Source of the DNA: JACCSI01 sp963815285 | GTDB lineage: Bacteria > Acidobacteriota > Vicinamibacteria > Vicinamibacterales > UBA2999 | Direction: 5' to 3' | Length of the DNA stretch: 64,000 bases | Assembly (NCBI GenBank): GCA_963815285.1 | Contig: CAWFGB010000008.1 | Coordinates: 682,001 to 746,000 of the forward strand | Shown: positions 33,907 to 42,524 of the stretch, in pieces | Layout: the number at the start of each line of letters is the position of its first letter | Numbering within the stretch: position 1 is the stretch's first letter | Position numbers and translations under genes: made by a program | The notes under the pieces: model-generated | What the model was told of the DNA's origin: nothing | The model's database searches: none | Seen by the model: only the letters and a program-made list of their open reading frames with translations

Positions 33907-34530
33907 ATGATGAAATTTCGTCACTTCAACAGGTCACTCGTGGTGATCGCGGCGTTCGCGGTGTTTGCGGCTGAGGTCGCGGCACAGGATCAACCGACCC
34001 TGTCGGTTCAGAAACTGCTCGAGCGCGGCGCGCTCGATGAAGCGGTTCAACGCGCCGAAGGCGAGCGCGAGAACCCCGAATCCACCTATCTGGCGGCGCA
34101 GGCATTTTCGAAGATGAATAACAACGAGCGCGCAGGTCAGGAATATTCGCGGCTGCGCGAAACCGGCGACGACTCGTGGCGGGCCATCGGCGAGTCGGGA
34201 GCGCTGCTGACCGACGGCAACAACGACGGGGCGATGGACGCGGCCAACCGGGCGGTCGCGGCCAACGGCGATAATCCCTACGCGCATTACCAGATTGGTC
34301 TGGTCGCCAATCGTCAGGGCAACAACGAACGCGCTCTCGAAGCCTTCTCGCGCGCCCTGGAGCGCAAACCCGATCTTGCGTACGCCCATTACTACGCAGG
34401 AACGGCCAGCCAGCGGCTAAGGCAGATGGCGCGCATGTCCGAGCACTTCGAGAAGTTCCTGCAGTTGGCGCCAGAGGCGCCGGAACGGACGGCAGTGGCG
34501 GCCATTCTCCGCACGCTGCGGCCGCGCTAG
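33907..34530 (+). CDS. Secreted tetratricopeptide-repeat protein
   Basis: 207 residues, 97 bases after the TamB-Omp85 gene, with AGGAG 8 bases before the ATG. A signal peptide (about 1-26, ending AAEVAAQ) is followed by four or five TPR-like helical pairs; the clearest are PYAHYQIGLVANRQGNNERA and LAYAHYYAGTASQRLRQMAR. The location suggests a periplasmic scaffold working with the TamB-Omp85 protein, but there is no direct evidence. Confidence 0.82.
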   Translation: MMKFRHFNRSLVVIAAFAVFAAEVAAQDQPTLSVQKLLERGALDEAVQRAEGERENPESTYLAAQAFSKMNNNERAGQEYSRLRETGDDSWRAIGESGALLTDGNNDGAMDAANRAVAANGDNPYAHYQIGLVANRQGNNERALEAFSRALERKPDLAYAHYYAGTASQRLRQMARMSEHFEKFLQLAPEAPERTAVAAILRTLRPR

Positions 34531-34797
34531 TCCGCGGCTACCCGCGAGCCAGCACCAGCGCAACGGTCCAAACCGCCCAAGGGCCTTGAACCGACGGGGG
34601 CCGGACCGCCTTCCCGGGCAGCAGCAAGGTTCAAAACGGCCCCAAGGAACCCCGCCCGAAAGCGTCCAGCGACGCCTGAGCCGTTTCTGGGATACAATTA
34701 ACCGTTCATCCGCACGGAATAAGCCTGTAGGGGCCGGTCTGTAGACCGCGCCTCCTGGTCGGCCCTAGACGCCGATCGTTTGAATCAACAGAAGAAG
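34531..34797. other. Intergenic region with TTCAAAAC motifs, a promoter and a palindromic repeat
   Basis: Contains GGTCCAAACCGCCC (about 34564-34577) and GGTTCAAAACGG (about 34627-34638), members of the TTCAAAAC family. TACAAT at 34693-34698 is a -10 candidate about 100 bases before the NYN gene. The palindromic element at 34724-34756 follows. No ORF. Confidence 0.5.
34724..34756 (+). repeat. Dispersed palindromic repeat, copy 1 (GGTCT/AGACC)
   Basis: CCTGTAGGGGCCGGTCTGTA then GACCGCGCCTCC. The GGTCT..AGACC core is an inverted repeat. A second copy lies on the minus strand at 47821-47855. Confidence 0.55.
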
Positions 34798-36366
34798 ATG
34801 TCAGATCAACGTTTGAAGATTGCGGTCTTCATCGATTTCGATAACGTCGAAATCGGTGTCAAAACCACCCTCGGCTTGCAGTTCGATGTCGGCTCCGTCC
34901 TCGAAGCCATCAAAGAGCGTGGAGAAATCATCACCAAGGTCGCCTACGGCGACTGGAAGCGCGCCGGCGAGCACAGCCGCGCGATGTCGCAGCATGCCGT
35001 GCGCATGGTGCAGCGCGTGATGACCCCGGGCGGCGACAAAAACGGCGCCGATATCAACCTCGCCCTCGATGCCCTCGAGATGGCATTCACCCACGACCAC
35101 ATCAACGCCTTCGTCATCGTCGGCGGCGACAGCGACTTCATCACACTGGTTGAAAAACTGAAGCAGTACGACAAGAAGGTGTTTGTCGTTGGCGGACGCG
35201 CGTTCAGCAGCCAGGTGATGCAGAAGAACTGCACCGAGTTCATCGCCTACGAGAACGTCGCGGGGAAAGGCGGAGCGCCGCGGGCCGAACGGGGCCGCGT
35301 TTCCGGCCCGGGCTCGCAATCGCTCGATCAGGCGCTGCCGCTGGTGCGACGGGCTCTCAAAGTGCTCACCGATCGTGAGGTGTCGCCGCAGCTGGGGCTG
35401 CTCAAGAGCACGTTGCTGCAGCTGGACTCGTCCTTTTCCGAGCGCGATTACGGCGCCAGCACATTTCGTGATTTTGCCGAGAAGCTCGAGAAGCGGGGGC
35501 TGGTCACCCTGAAACACTCCGGGCGAACGACGGTCGTCGAGCTCGTCGACGGGGTATCTCTGGAGGCGCCCGATACCGCGTTGCCAGCGCAAGATGGCGG
35601 CGGGCTGCGTTCTGAAAGCGTGGCAGCCGCCACTCCCGGCCATTTCCGCCCTGCCCCGTCGGACGGCGATCAGCCCGCAGACGTCGCCGGGGCAGAGCCG
35701 CAGGAGCCGGTCACGGAGCTGACGCTGGCCGATGGCGTCACGCTGGTGCGTCAGGTGCTGGCCGAGGCGACGACGCCGCCGCGCTGGCCGATGTATCTGC
35801 GTCAGATGAAGCAGTTCATTCGTAATGCGCGTCCGGACTTCGACGAGCGCCGCTACGGTTCGCTGCAGGATCTGTTGCGGGCGTGTCAGAAGGCGGGGCT
35901 GGTTCGCCTCGAGCGCGATCGTCAAGGCGGCCTGCGCGCGTTTGCCGGGGCGACCAAGCCCTACGTGCCGGCCGGCTGGGTGGCGCCAGAAGGCGAAACG
36001 TCCGCCGATGTGCAGGACGCGATGGCGGGGGCCATTGATGCGGTCCTCACCACCGAAGGCGATGCCACCGCGACGCAATTGATCCAGGGCGAAGGTGGAG
36101 CTCCGTTCGATAACCCCGCAGAGGAGCCTGCTCCTTCGACCGTTCCACAGAGCGCCTCTTCGGGCCATGTCGCGGACACCGACGATGAGCACGAGGAGCA
36201 CCAGGAAGACGATCAACTCGCGATGTTCGGCGTCGTGCGTCCGACCGATCCGGAACCGGCCAAAGCGACAAAGCGCCCGGCCGCTCGTCGATCGCGCAAG
36301 GCTCCGGCTGCGGTCGAGAGACCCAGGCGTGCTCGTAAGGCGCCGGTGCGGAGAACGAGGGGATAA
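34798..36366 (+). CDS. NYN-domain (PIN-like) protein with two LOTUS/OST-HTH domains
   Basis: 522 residues from the ATG at 34798 (MSDQRLKIAVFIDFDNVEIG); a TTG at 34780 is possible. The N-terminal NYN domain (about 5-165) carries the acidic residues of this nuclease fold: D13 and D15 in FIDFDN, NGADINLALDALEMA and VGGDSDF. Two winged-helix OST-HTH/LOTUS modules follow at about 174-250 (ALPLVRRALKVLTDREVSPQ ... SFSERDYGASTFRDFAEKLE) and 307-385 (FDERRYGSLQDLLRACQKAG). The C-terminus is acidic then strongly basic (KRPAARRSRKAP). NYN proteins are expected to cleave RNA and LOTUS modules to bind RNA, so an RNA-processing or decay role is likely. Confidence 0.85.
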   Translation: MSDQRLKIAVFIDFDNVEIGVKTTLGLQFDVGSVLEAIKERGEIITKVAYGDWKRAGEHSRAMSQHAVRMVQRVMTPGGDKNGADINLALDALEMAFTHDHINAFVIVGGDSDFITLVEKLKQYDKKVFVVGGRAFSSQVMQKNCTEFIAYENVAGKGGAPRAERGRVSGPGSQSLDQALPLVRRALKVLTDREVSPQLGLLKSTLLQLDSSFSERDYGASTFRDFAEKLEKRGLVTLKHSGRTTVVELVDGVSLEAPDTALPAQDGGGLRSESVAAATPGHFRPAPSDGDQPADVAGAEPQEPVTELTLADGVTLVRQVLAEATTPPRWPMYLRQMKQFIRNARPDFDERRYGSLQDLLRACQKAGLVRLERDRQGGLRAFAGATKPYVPAGWVAPEGETSADVQDAMAGAIDAVLTTEGDATATQLIQGEGGAPFDNPAEEPAPSTVPQSASSGHVADTDDEHEEHQEDDQLAMFGVVRPTDPEPAKATKRPAARRSRKAPAAVERPRRARKAPVRRTRG

Positions 36367-36380
36367 AGGCAAAATCGCCA

Positions 36381-36414
36381 GGTTTTGAACTGGAATCCTG
36401 GACGGTTTTGAACT
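36381..36414. repeat. Pair of GGTTTTGAACTG motifs
   Basis: Two direct copies of GGTTTTGAACTG in the 53-base gap between convergent genes; same family as 5512-5628. Confidence 0.45.
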
Positions 36415-36419
36415 GTTAT

Positions 36420-36815
36420 TTATCGGTACTGAGTCTCGACGTAGCCCTGACTCGGCGTCCACTGCACACGTCGTGGCGGCAGCGTATCGGGGCGGCCGGG
36501 ACGGTGGAAGTAGATCATCACTTCCGCGTACTTCTCCTTCACCGGCTCGGTAAGTTGCTGCGCAATCGACATCGCGTCCTGGAGATGATCGGTCTCCACC
36601 TGCGCGATGAGCACGTGATGGGCCGAGAGATGTTCGGTCACGGTCCACCGCGCCGAGGGGTTGTGCTTCTGCCGCGGCGACATCACCTCGGCGACGATCG
36701 GTCGGGGCTGCGCCTGGACCGCAGGCGTGCGTTTCACTTCGTAAATCGCCAATGCGACTGCGACAATCGCCCCCAACGCAGCCAGCCACACAACGACCAG
36801 CACGAACTGGCGCAT
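36420..36815 (-). CDS. Small membrane-anchored protein of unknown function
   Basis: 131 residues from the ATG at 36815. An N-terminal helix (MRQFVLVVVWLAALGAIVAV) anchors a soluble domain (SARWTVTEHLSAHHVLIAQV, EPVKEKYAEVMIYFHRPGRP) ending in TPSQGYVETQYR. The frame is open further upstream, but that part is antisense to the DUF1835 gene and the 7-bp array and is rejected. No family recognised; a periplasmic domain is inferred from the anchor. Confidence 0.6.
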   Translation of the reverse strand: MRQFVLVVVWLAALGAIVAVALAIYEVKRTPAVQAQPRPIVAEVMSPRQKHNPSARWTVTEHLSAHHVLIAQVETDHLQDAMSIAQQLTEPVKEKYAEVMIYFHRPGRPDTLPPRRVQWTPSQGYVETQYR

Positions 36816-36833
36816 GCCGCCATTCTCCGCGAT

Positions 36834-36889
36834 CTGAGGCCTGACGCCTGAGGCCCTGGGGCCTGGGGCCTGATACCTGGGGCCTGACG
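36834..36889 (+). repeat. 7-bp tandem array (GCCTGRR), copy 1
   Basis: About eight degenerate 7-bp units with a GCCTG core (GCCTGAG, GCCCTGGG, GCCTGGG, GCCTGAT, ACCTGGG, GCCTGAC) lie between two divergent genes, just upstream of TATACT (36891-36896) that probably drives the DUF1835 gene. Confidence 0.7.
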
Positions 36890-36918
36890 GTATACTGCCT
36901 GCTGCCGCCGGTCTTCCT

Positions 36919-38034
36919 GTGTCCTTCCTCCACCTCACCAATGGCTCCGCCATCATCCCCTTCATGCGCGAGGCCGGCATCGTCGGCCGCATCGTGCCAT
37001 GGGACGACGTGCTGCACGAGGGGCCGGTGCGCGGTGGTCTCAACGTCACGGCGATGCGTGACGCGCGCGCCGACTTTCTGGCCAGCTGCGGCTGGGGATC
37101 GCGCGATGAGATTGCGCGGTCGCTCGCCGTGCGGGATGCCGCCATCGAGGCGGCAAGCAGCGGAACCGCGACCTTCGCTGGCACGGCGCCGAGCCAGGCC
37201 CCCGGCGCTCAGCGCGTTGACGAAATCGTGCTGTGGTTCGAGCACGACCTCTACGACCAGCTGCAGATCCTGCAGATTCTCGATCGGCTGCCGCTTGATG
37301 GCGGTCCGCCACTCACGGCGGTACCTGGTGATGATTATCTTGTCGGCTTGACGCCCGGCCTCGAGCCCGGGGCCGCTGGTCCGACGCTCGCGTCGGCGGG
37401 CGCTGGGCAAACCGATGCAACGGACTTGGGCTTCAGCCCGGCCCGGCGCTTATCCGGGCTGTTCGCGCTACGGCGGGAAGTCACCACGTCGCAGCGGATT
37501 TCCGCCCGCGACGCCTGGGAGGCGTTCCGATCGAAAGATCCACGGGCCATCGTCGATGTCCTCGAGCGCGTCACCGATCTCCCGCACCTTCCTGCCGCAT
37601 TGCGACGTCATCTGCAGCAGTTTCCCTCTCTGCGGAATGGGTTGTCGCGGACGGAGCAGCAGGCGTTCGAGGTCGTGGCTCGAGGCGTCTCGCGGGTACG
37701 AGACGTGTTTGTGCAGGCCAACCACAAGATTGAAGAGGCCGAGTTCATGGGAGATTTGCCATTCCTCTTTCACCTTAGAGGCGTGCTGCAGGGGCCGCGG
37801 CCGCTGCTCCACGCGTTAACGACGTCCCCTGGCGGAGCTAACGCCGCGCCCTCCTCCACCCTGAGCCTCGACGACGAGCTTGCTCTCACTGACGATGGGC
37901 GGCGCGTGCTTGCGGGCGATGCTGACCGCGTCACGTTGTGCGGGATCGACCGTTGGCTGGGCGGGGTGCACCTCCGGGGGCGAGGGGCGGTTTGGAGGTA
38001 CGATCATGGGCGTCGGGCCATTCGCCTCGCGTGA
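36919..38034 (+). CDS. DUF1835-domain protein
   Basis: 371 residues starting with GTG (VSFLHLTNGSAIIPFMREAG). Residues 1-125 match the DUF1835 pattern (IVGRIVPWDDVLHEGPVRGG and EIVLWFEHDLYDQLQILQIL). The middle and C-terminal parts match the region that often follows DUF1835 (LPAALRRHLQQFPSLRNGLS, FMGDLPFLFHLRGV, ending GRRAIRLA). The biochemical function of the family is unknown. TATACT at 36891-36896 gives a leader of roughly 16 bases. An internal stretch (about 140-165) is low-complexity and may be a linker. Confidence 0.78.
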   Translation: MSFLHLTNGSAIIPFMREAGIVGRIVPWDDVLHEGPVRGGLNVTAMRDARADFLASCGWGSRDEIARSLAVRDAAIEAASSGTATFAGTAPSQAPGAQRVDEIVLWFEHDLYDQLQILQILDRLPLDGGPPLTAVPGDDYLVGLTPGLEPGAAGPTLASAGAGQTDATDLGFSPARRLSGLFALRREVTTSQRISARDAWEAFRSKDPRAIVDVLERVTDLPHLPAALRRHLQQFPSLRNGLSRTEQQAFEVVARGVSRVRDVFVQANHKIEEAEFMGDLPFLFHLRGVLQGPRPLLHALTTSPGGANAAPSSTLSLDDELALTDDGRRVLAGDADRVTLCGIDRWLGGVHLRGRGAVWRYDHGRRAIRLA

Positions 38035-38102
38035 TGACCTTCGCAACGTCGCGCCGGCGTTTTGAACCGCGGCTCTTGACGGCTTGAACTACCTCGTTTC
38101 GT

Positions 38103-38108
38103 TATAAT
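38103..38108 (+). promoter_or_regulatory. -10 box TATAAT for topoisomerase subunit B
   Basis: Perfect TATAAT, 14 bases before ATG 38123, giving a leader of about 8 bases with no ribosome binding site. Confidence 0.55.
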
Positions 38109-38122
38109 TTTCACTCCTCTGA

Positions 38123-40027
38123 ATGGCCACCAGTTACACCGCGAAAGACATCACCGTTCTCGAGGGGCTCGAGCCGGTTCGTAAACGGCCCGGCATGTAT
38201 ATCGGCGGCGTCGGCTCCTCGGGGCTGCACCATCTGGTCTGGGAAATTCTCGACAATTCGATCGACGAGGCGATGAACGGCTATGCCTCGACCGTGCGCG
38301 TGACGCTGCATAAGAACGGCTCCTCGATCACGGTGGACGACGACGGGCGCGGCATTCCGATTGACGTGCACGCCAAGACGAAGAAGACCGCACTGGAGGT
38401 GATCTTCACAGTGCTGCATGCCGGCGGCAAGTTCGAGAGCGGCAATTACAAGACCGCCGGCGGGCTGCACGGAGTCGGCGCGAGCGTCGTCAACGCCCTG
38501 TCGAGCGAGCTGATTGCCACGATACGGCGCGAAGGCCAGCAGTACGAGATGCGGTTCAAGCAGGGTAAGCCCGCTGGACCGATTAAGAAGCTTGGCGCCG
38601 CCCGCGGCTCGGGGACAACCGTCTATTTCCACCCTGACCCGTCGATCTTCCCGAAGATCGAATTTGACCCGGCCGTCATCCGGGACCGACTGGAGATTGC
38701 CAGTTACCTGCATCGCGGCGTGAAGGTTATCTTCGATGACGAAACGACCGGCGGCAAGACGGTGTTCGAACACGAGGAAGGCGTTGTCGATTACGTGAGA
38801 AAGATCGTCGGCGAGCGAGGCGCGAAGCCCGTTCACGAGGCACCGTTCGTTCTGCAGAAAGACAACGGGGCAAAGGCCGAGCTCGTGCTGCAGTGGACCG
38901 AAGCCACCGACGAACACTTGCGGAGTTACGTCAACGGCATTCCAACCGGTTCCGGCGGCACACACGAAAATGGCTTGCGTGCCGGGCTCGGCAAGGCGGT
39001 GCGCAACTACATCGAGACCCACAACCTCACGCCCAAGGGCGTGACGCTCACCGCGGAGGACATCCGGGAAGGCATGACCGGCGTGCTGTCGGTCTTCATT
39101 CAGGACCCGCAATTTCAGGGGCAGACCAAGGATCGGCTGAACAACCCTGAGCTCATGTCCGTCGTGGACGGGATGGTGCGGCCGGCGCTCGAGCACTGGC
39201 TGAACACGAATCAGACCATCGCCGAGGCCATTGTCGCGCGCATCATCCTGGCCGCCCGCGCGCGCGAGGCGAGCCGCGCGGCGCAGCAGGAAGTCGTGCG
39301 TAAGGGGCCGACCTCCGGGCGCGTCACGCTGCCTGGGAAGCTCTCCGATTGCACCAATCCCGGCTCTGTTACGAGCGAGCTCTTCGTCGTCGAAGGCGAT
39401 TCGGCTGGCGGCTCGGCCAAGCAGGGGCGCGACCGCGCGCGTCAGGCCATCCTGCCGCTGCGCGGCAAGGTGATGAACACCGAAGGCATGGCGACGGGCA
39501 AGGTGCTGGAGAACAAAGAGCTGTCCGACCTGGTCACGGCGCTTGGCTGCGGCGTAGGCAAGGGCTTTGATGCGTCGCGGATGCGGTACGGCAAGGTGAT
39601 CATCCTGGCCGACGCCGATTCGGACGGCCACCATATCGCGACACTGCTGCTGACATTCATCTTCCGGCACATGCCGCAGCTGATTGCGAGCGGAAAGGTC
39701 TACCTGGCGCAGCCGCCGCTCTATCGCATCGATATCGGCAAGGAAACCTTCTGGGCGCTCGACGACGCACAGAAGGATCAGATTGTGAAGCAGAAGTCCG
39801 GCCGCGCCACGGCGGAGATCACGCGCTTCAAGGGGCTGGGTGAGATGATGCCGAAAGTGTTGTGGGAGACGACGCTCAACCCGCGGTCGCGCCGCTTGCT
39901 GCGCGTGGACGTGCAGGACCAGCTCATTACCGACCGGGTCATCAACGAACTGATGGGGAAGGATGCGTCCGCGCGTTTCCGGTTCATCATGGAGCACGCC
40001 GAGCAGGCCGAGGAGTTGGACGTGTAA
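38123..40027 (+). CDS. parE: Type IIA DNA topoisomerase subunit B (ParE/GyrB family)
   Basis: 634 residues. The GHKL ATPase domain starts at once (GLEPVRKRPGMYIGGVGSSG, EILDNSIDEAMNG with the catalytic Glu and Asn; DDDGRGIPID). The transducer domain covers about 220-390, and the TOPRIM domain begins with EGDSAGGSAKQGRDR near residue 424 and DADSDGHH near 497. The C-terminus (FIMEHAEQAEELDV) is complete. Size and motifs fit either GyrB or ParE; the pairing with the subunit A at 23881-26301 suggests topoisomerase IV. The gene has its own promoter and ends directly before a 7-bp repeat array. Confidence 0.88.
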   Translation: MATSYTAKDITVLEGLEPVRKRPGMYIGGVGSSGLHHLVWEILDNSIDEAMNGYASTVRVTLHKNGSSITVDDDGRGIPIDVHAKTKKTALEVIFTVLHAGGKFESGNYKTAGGLHGVGASVVNALSSELIATIRREGQQYEMRFKQGKPAGPIKKLGAARGSGTTVYFHPDPSIFPKIEFDPAVIRDRLEIASYLHRGVKVIFDDETTGGKTVFEHEEGVVDYVRKIVGERGAKPVHEAPFVLQKDNGAKAELVLQWTEATDEHLRSYVNGIPTGSGGTHENGLRAGLGKAVRNYIETHNLTPKGVTLTAEDIREGMTGVLSVFIQDPQFQGQTKDRLNNPELMSVVDGMVRPALEHWLNTNQTIAEAIVARIILAARAREASRAAQQEVVRKGPTSGRVTLPGKLSDCTNPGSVTSELFVVEGDSAGGSAKQGRDRARQAILPLRGKVMNTEGMATGKVLENKELSDLVTALGCGVGKGFDASRMRYGKVIILADADSDGHHIATLLLTFIFRHMPQLIASGKVYLAQPPLYRIDIGKETFWALDDAQKDQIVKQKSGRATAEITRFKGLGEMMPKVLWETTLNPRSRRLLRVDVQDQLITDRVINELMGKDASARFRFIMEHAEQAEELDV

Positions 40028-40077
40028 CAGGCCCCAGGCCCCAGGCCTCAGGCATCAGGCCTCAGGCTTGGGCTCAG
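40028..40077 (+). repeat. 7-bp tandem array (CAGGCCY), copy 2
   Basis: Starts at the base after the topoisomerase stop codon: CAGGCCC CAGGCCC CAGGCCT CAGGCAT CAGGCCT CAGGCTT, i.e. six 7-bp units in the opposite orientation to copy 1. Confidence 0.75.
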
Positions 40078-40084
40078 AAACACC

Positions 40085-40306
40085 ATGGTCTTGCTTTCTA
40101 TCTATCTCTCCGGTCTAGTCATCGCGTTAGTGGTGATGCGTGATCCGTGGCCGGCACGGTTGGGGAGTGCAATGGTGTGGCCGCTGGGGCCAATTGCGTT
40201 CGTTGTCGTCATTTCGATCCTGCTGGTCGCATCGGCGATCCTCTGGCCCGTGCTGATTCTTGGCGGCGCGGCGCTTCTTGGGCTTCTCGCCTGGCTGACG
40301 CTGTAA
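40085..40306 (+). CDS. Small integral membrane protein
   Basis: 73 residues, nearly all hydrophobic: three helices (about 2-17, 28-48, 52-72) with one short polar loop (MRDPWPARLG). No family recognised. Its TAA stop overlaps the TAAGAT that probably serves the MATE gene. Confidence 0.55.
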   Translation: MVLLSIYLSGLVIALVVMRDPWPARLGSAMVWPLGPIAFVVVISILLVASAILWPVLILGGAALLGLLAWLTL

Positions 40307-40309
40307 GAT
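40304..40309 (+). promoter_or_regulatory. -10 box TAAGAT for the MATE gene
   Basis: TAAGAT, 14 bases before ATG 40324. It overlaps the stop codon of the preceding small ORF. Confidence 0.35.
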
Positions 40310-40323
40310 TGAGCCTCCGTCCA

Positions 40324-41742
40324 ATGTCCGCGCCGTCGCCCGCCAGAAAAGCTACCCCGTTCGATCGATCGCTCGTCGAAGGTCCTATCAGCCCGGCGGT
40401 GTGGAAGCTGGCATGGCCGACGATGGTGCAGAACCTCGTCGCGGGGCTGCAAGGGGTGATCGATCACGTCCTGGTCGGCCAGCTGCTCGGCTACACCGCC
40501 AACGCAGCTATCGGCGTGAGCTGGCAGATTTTCCTCGTCGTCATCGTGTTCATGGCGTCGCTGTTCACAGGACAGGCGGTGCTCGTGGCGCGGTTTGCCG
40601 GGGCCGGCGATTCGGATCGAGTCAATCGCATCGTGCAGCAGGCCTTCATCACCGCCATCGGGATGTTCGTGGTGATGGGCGCGATCGGGTATGTCCTGGC
40701 GCCCGGTCTGCTCGATTTGGTCAATGCGGCTCCTGAGGTCAAAGAACAGGCACTGCCGTTTCTCAGGATCAACTTCGTCTGCAGCCTCGGCATGCTGATG
40801 TTCTTCATGTTGTCGGCAGCGCTGCGCGCGGCCGGCGATGCCAGAACACCGCTCAGGCTGGGTGTTTCGATGACGGTGTTGAACATCGTCTTCAACATCA
40901 TCCTCATTCGCGGCCTCGGCCCGATTCCTGCGCTCGGCACGGCCGGTTCGGCGCTCGGCACCGCGATCGCCTCCGGCCTCGTGAGCCTGTATGCGATTTA
41001 TCACCTGTTCCGCGGCGACTGCGTGATCCAGTTCTCGCGCCAGGCCGACTGGCGTCCGGACTGGACCATCATCCGGTCGCTGTTCAAGTTCGGCCTGCCC
41101 ACCGGTGTGCAGGGCATTGCGATGAACATCGCCGGTGTCATGTTGTTGCGCTTCATTGGCTCGCTCGAACAGAGCGCCGCGGCACAGGCCGCTTACACGA
41201 TTGGCTACACCGAGCTGTTTTCGATGATCACGTGGACGTCGGTCGGGCTGATGGGCGCGTCGGCGACCATTGCCGGTCAGAATCTCGGCGCCGGTCATCC
41301 GGAGCGTGCCTCCCAGGGTGTGAACACGGCCGCGCGCATCGGCGTCACGGTCGCCGCGGTGGTCGGGCTGATGTTCGTCGCGGTCCCGCATACTCTGCTC
41401 GGGATCTTCGGCGCGCAGACCGGCGAGGTCGCTGAGATGGGCGAAGAGCTCCTGCAGTATCTCGCCCTGTCGGGTTTCTTCATCACGGTGGCGCTCGTCT
41501 ATACCGGCGGCCTGCAGGGCACCGGCGACACGCGCAGCCCTCTGTACATCACGCTGGCTTCGCAGGTCGTCATCCCGATTGGCATCTGCACGGTCATTCA
41601 GATGCTGCGGCCGCTGCAGTCGACCGACATCTGGACTGCCATTGTGGTCGGCCACTTCACTCGCGCGGTTCTCAGCGTGCTGCGCTTCCGTCAGGGCAAG
41701 TGGCGTCACATCAAAGTCGAGATCGAGGGCGCGCGCGCTTAG
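40324..41742 (+). CDS. MATE-family multidrug/metabolite exporter
   Basis: 472 residues from the ATG at 40324 (MSAPSPARKATPFDRSLVEG). The frame is open further upstream, but that part overlaps the small membrane gene. Twelve hydrophobic helices in two halves carry the MATE hallmarks (PAVWKLAWPTMVQNLVAGLQ; LQGVIDHVLVGQLLG; ALRAAGDARTPLRLGVSMTV; repeated in the second half as GGLQGTGDTRSPLYITLASQ). MATE proteins export cationic drugs or metabolites in exchange for H+ or Na+. The last helix leads into a basic cytoplasmic tail. A long 7-bp array starts directly after the stop. Confidence 0.88.
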   Translation: MSAPSPARKATPFDRSLVEGPISPAVWKLAWPTMVQNLVAGLQGVIDHVLVGQLLGYTANAAIGVSWQIFLVVIVFMASLFTGQAVLVARFAGAGDSDRVNRIVQQAFITAIGMFVVMGAIGYVLAPGLLDLVNAAPEVKEQALPFLRINFVCSLGMLMFFMLSAALRAAGDARTPLRLGVSMTVLNIVFNIILIRGLGPIPALGTAGSALGTAIASGLVSLYAIYHLFRGDCVIQFSRQADWRPDWTIIRSLFKFGLPTGVQGIAMNIAGVMLLRFIGSLEQSAAAQAAYTIGYTELFSMITWTSVGLMGASATIAGQNLGAGHPERASQGVNTAARIGVTVAAVVGLMFVAVPHTLLGIFGAQTGEVAEMGEELLQYLALSGFFITVALVYTGGLQGTGDTRSPLYITLASQVVIPIGICTVIQMLRPLQSTDIWTAIVVGHFTRAVLSVLRFRQGKWRHIKVEIEGARA

Positions 41743-41880
41743 CAGGCGTCAGGCCCCAGGGCCCAGGCGTCAGGCCGCAGGCCACAGGCCGCAGGCGTCA
41801 GGCCCCAGGCGCCAGGCGTCTCAGGCCTCAGGCTCCAGGCCTTAGCAGGCTTCAGGCCCACTAGGCCTCAGGCCCCAGGG
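41743..41880 (+). repeat. 7-bp tandem array (CAGGCCY), copy 3, longest
   Basis: About 138 bases of CAGGCNN units (CAGGCGT, CAGGCCC, CAGGGCC, CAGGCCG, CAGGCCA and so on), beginning at the base after the MATE stop codon. Spacing is mostly 7 with occasional slips. Confidence 0.75.
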
Positions 41881-42016
41881 CTCGGATCCCGGCCTGGAGG
41901 CGCAGGATCTGCGCATCCTCATTTCGATCTCATTTGAAGAATCTGCGCGTTTTGAAGACGCCGCTCCTAGAATCCCAATGCTTCGCGGAGGGCACGCGCC
42001 GTGCAGCCCACGGCGT

Positions 42017-42391
42017 ATGACCTCAATTCAGAACTTTACTGATCTCAAGGTATGGCAGCGCTCGATGGATCTCGTCGTGGACGTCTACCGCCTCACCAAT
42101 GGCTATCCGAGGAGCGAGAGGTTTGCATTGAGCCAACAAACACGTAAGTCCGTGGTGTCGATCCCATCGAACATCGCCGAGGGCTTCTGTCGAAGATCGG
42201 AGCTCGTGTACATCAACCACCTCAATATCGCACTCGGATCCGAAGGCGAGCTGTTCACCCAACTCGAATGCGGAAGAAGGCTGGGATTCACAAAGGATCC
42301 AAGACTTGAGAAGTATGTCGACGACTTGTCTCAAATCGGGAAGATGCTGCGCGGACTAGTGAAATCGCTGGAACGTAGGGCCTGTGACTAA
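42017..42391 (+). CDS. Four-helix-bundle protein (S23/IVP family)
   Basis: 124 residues from the ATG at 42017 (MTSIQNFTDLKVWQRSMDLV). The ATG at 41978 is only 4 bases from TAGAAT (41968-41973) and its extension is not family-like. Conserved words are FTDLKVWQRSMDLVVDVYRL, SIPSNIAEGFCRRS and FTQLECGRRLGF. The family was first seen in intervening sequences of 23S rRNA genes and also includes the accessory Avd proteins of diversity-generating retroelements; no reverse transcriptase or rRNA gene is nearby here. The function of stand-alone members is unknown. Confidence 0.85.
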   Translation: MTSIQNFTDLKVWQRSMDLVVDVYRLTNGYPRSERFALSQQTRKSVVSIPSNIAEGFCRRSELVYINHLNIALGSEGELFTQLECGRRLGFTKDPRLEKYVDDLSQIGKMLRGLVKSLERRACD

Positions 42392-42398
42392 TGTGTGG

Positions 42399-42487
42399 CC
42401 GCCTGAGGCCTGGAGCCTGAGGCCTGAAGCCTGAAGCCTGGAGCCTGCTGAGGCCTGAGGCCTGGTGCCTGAGGCCTGGGGCCTGAG
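42399..42487 (+). repeat. 7-bp tandem array (GCCTGRR), copy 4, very regular
   Basis: About twelve units: GCCTGAG GCCTGGA GCCTGAG then GCCTGAA twice, GCCTGGA, GCCTGCTGAG (one slip), GCCTGAG, GCCTGGT, GCCTGAG, GCCTGGG, GCCTGAG. It abuts TAGAAT (42488-42493), the probable promoter of the aldehyde dehydrogenase gene. Confidence 0.8.
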
Positions 42488-42524
42488 TAGAATAAGCAGT
42501 TGATCGTCCGCCGAAGGAGTTGTT

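Noticed and set aside
34801..37410. 869-residue minus-strand frame across the NYN and DUF1835 genes
   Set aside because: Spans two convincing plus-strand genes and a convergent gap; shadow only.
38111..39997. 628-residue minus-strand frame opposite topoisomerase B
   Set aside because: Antisense shadow of parE; the plus-strand protein has all ATPase and TOPRIM motifs.
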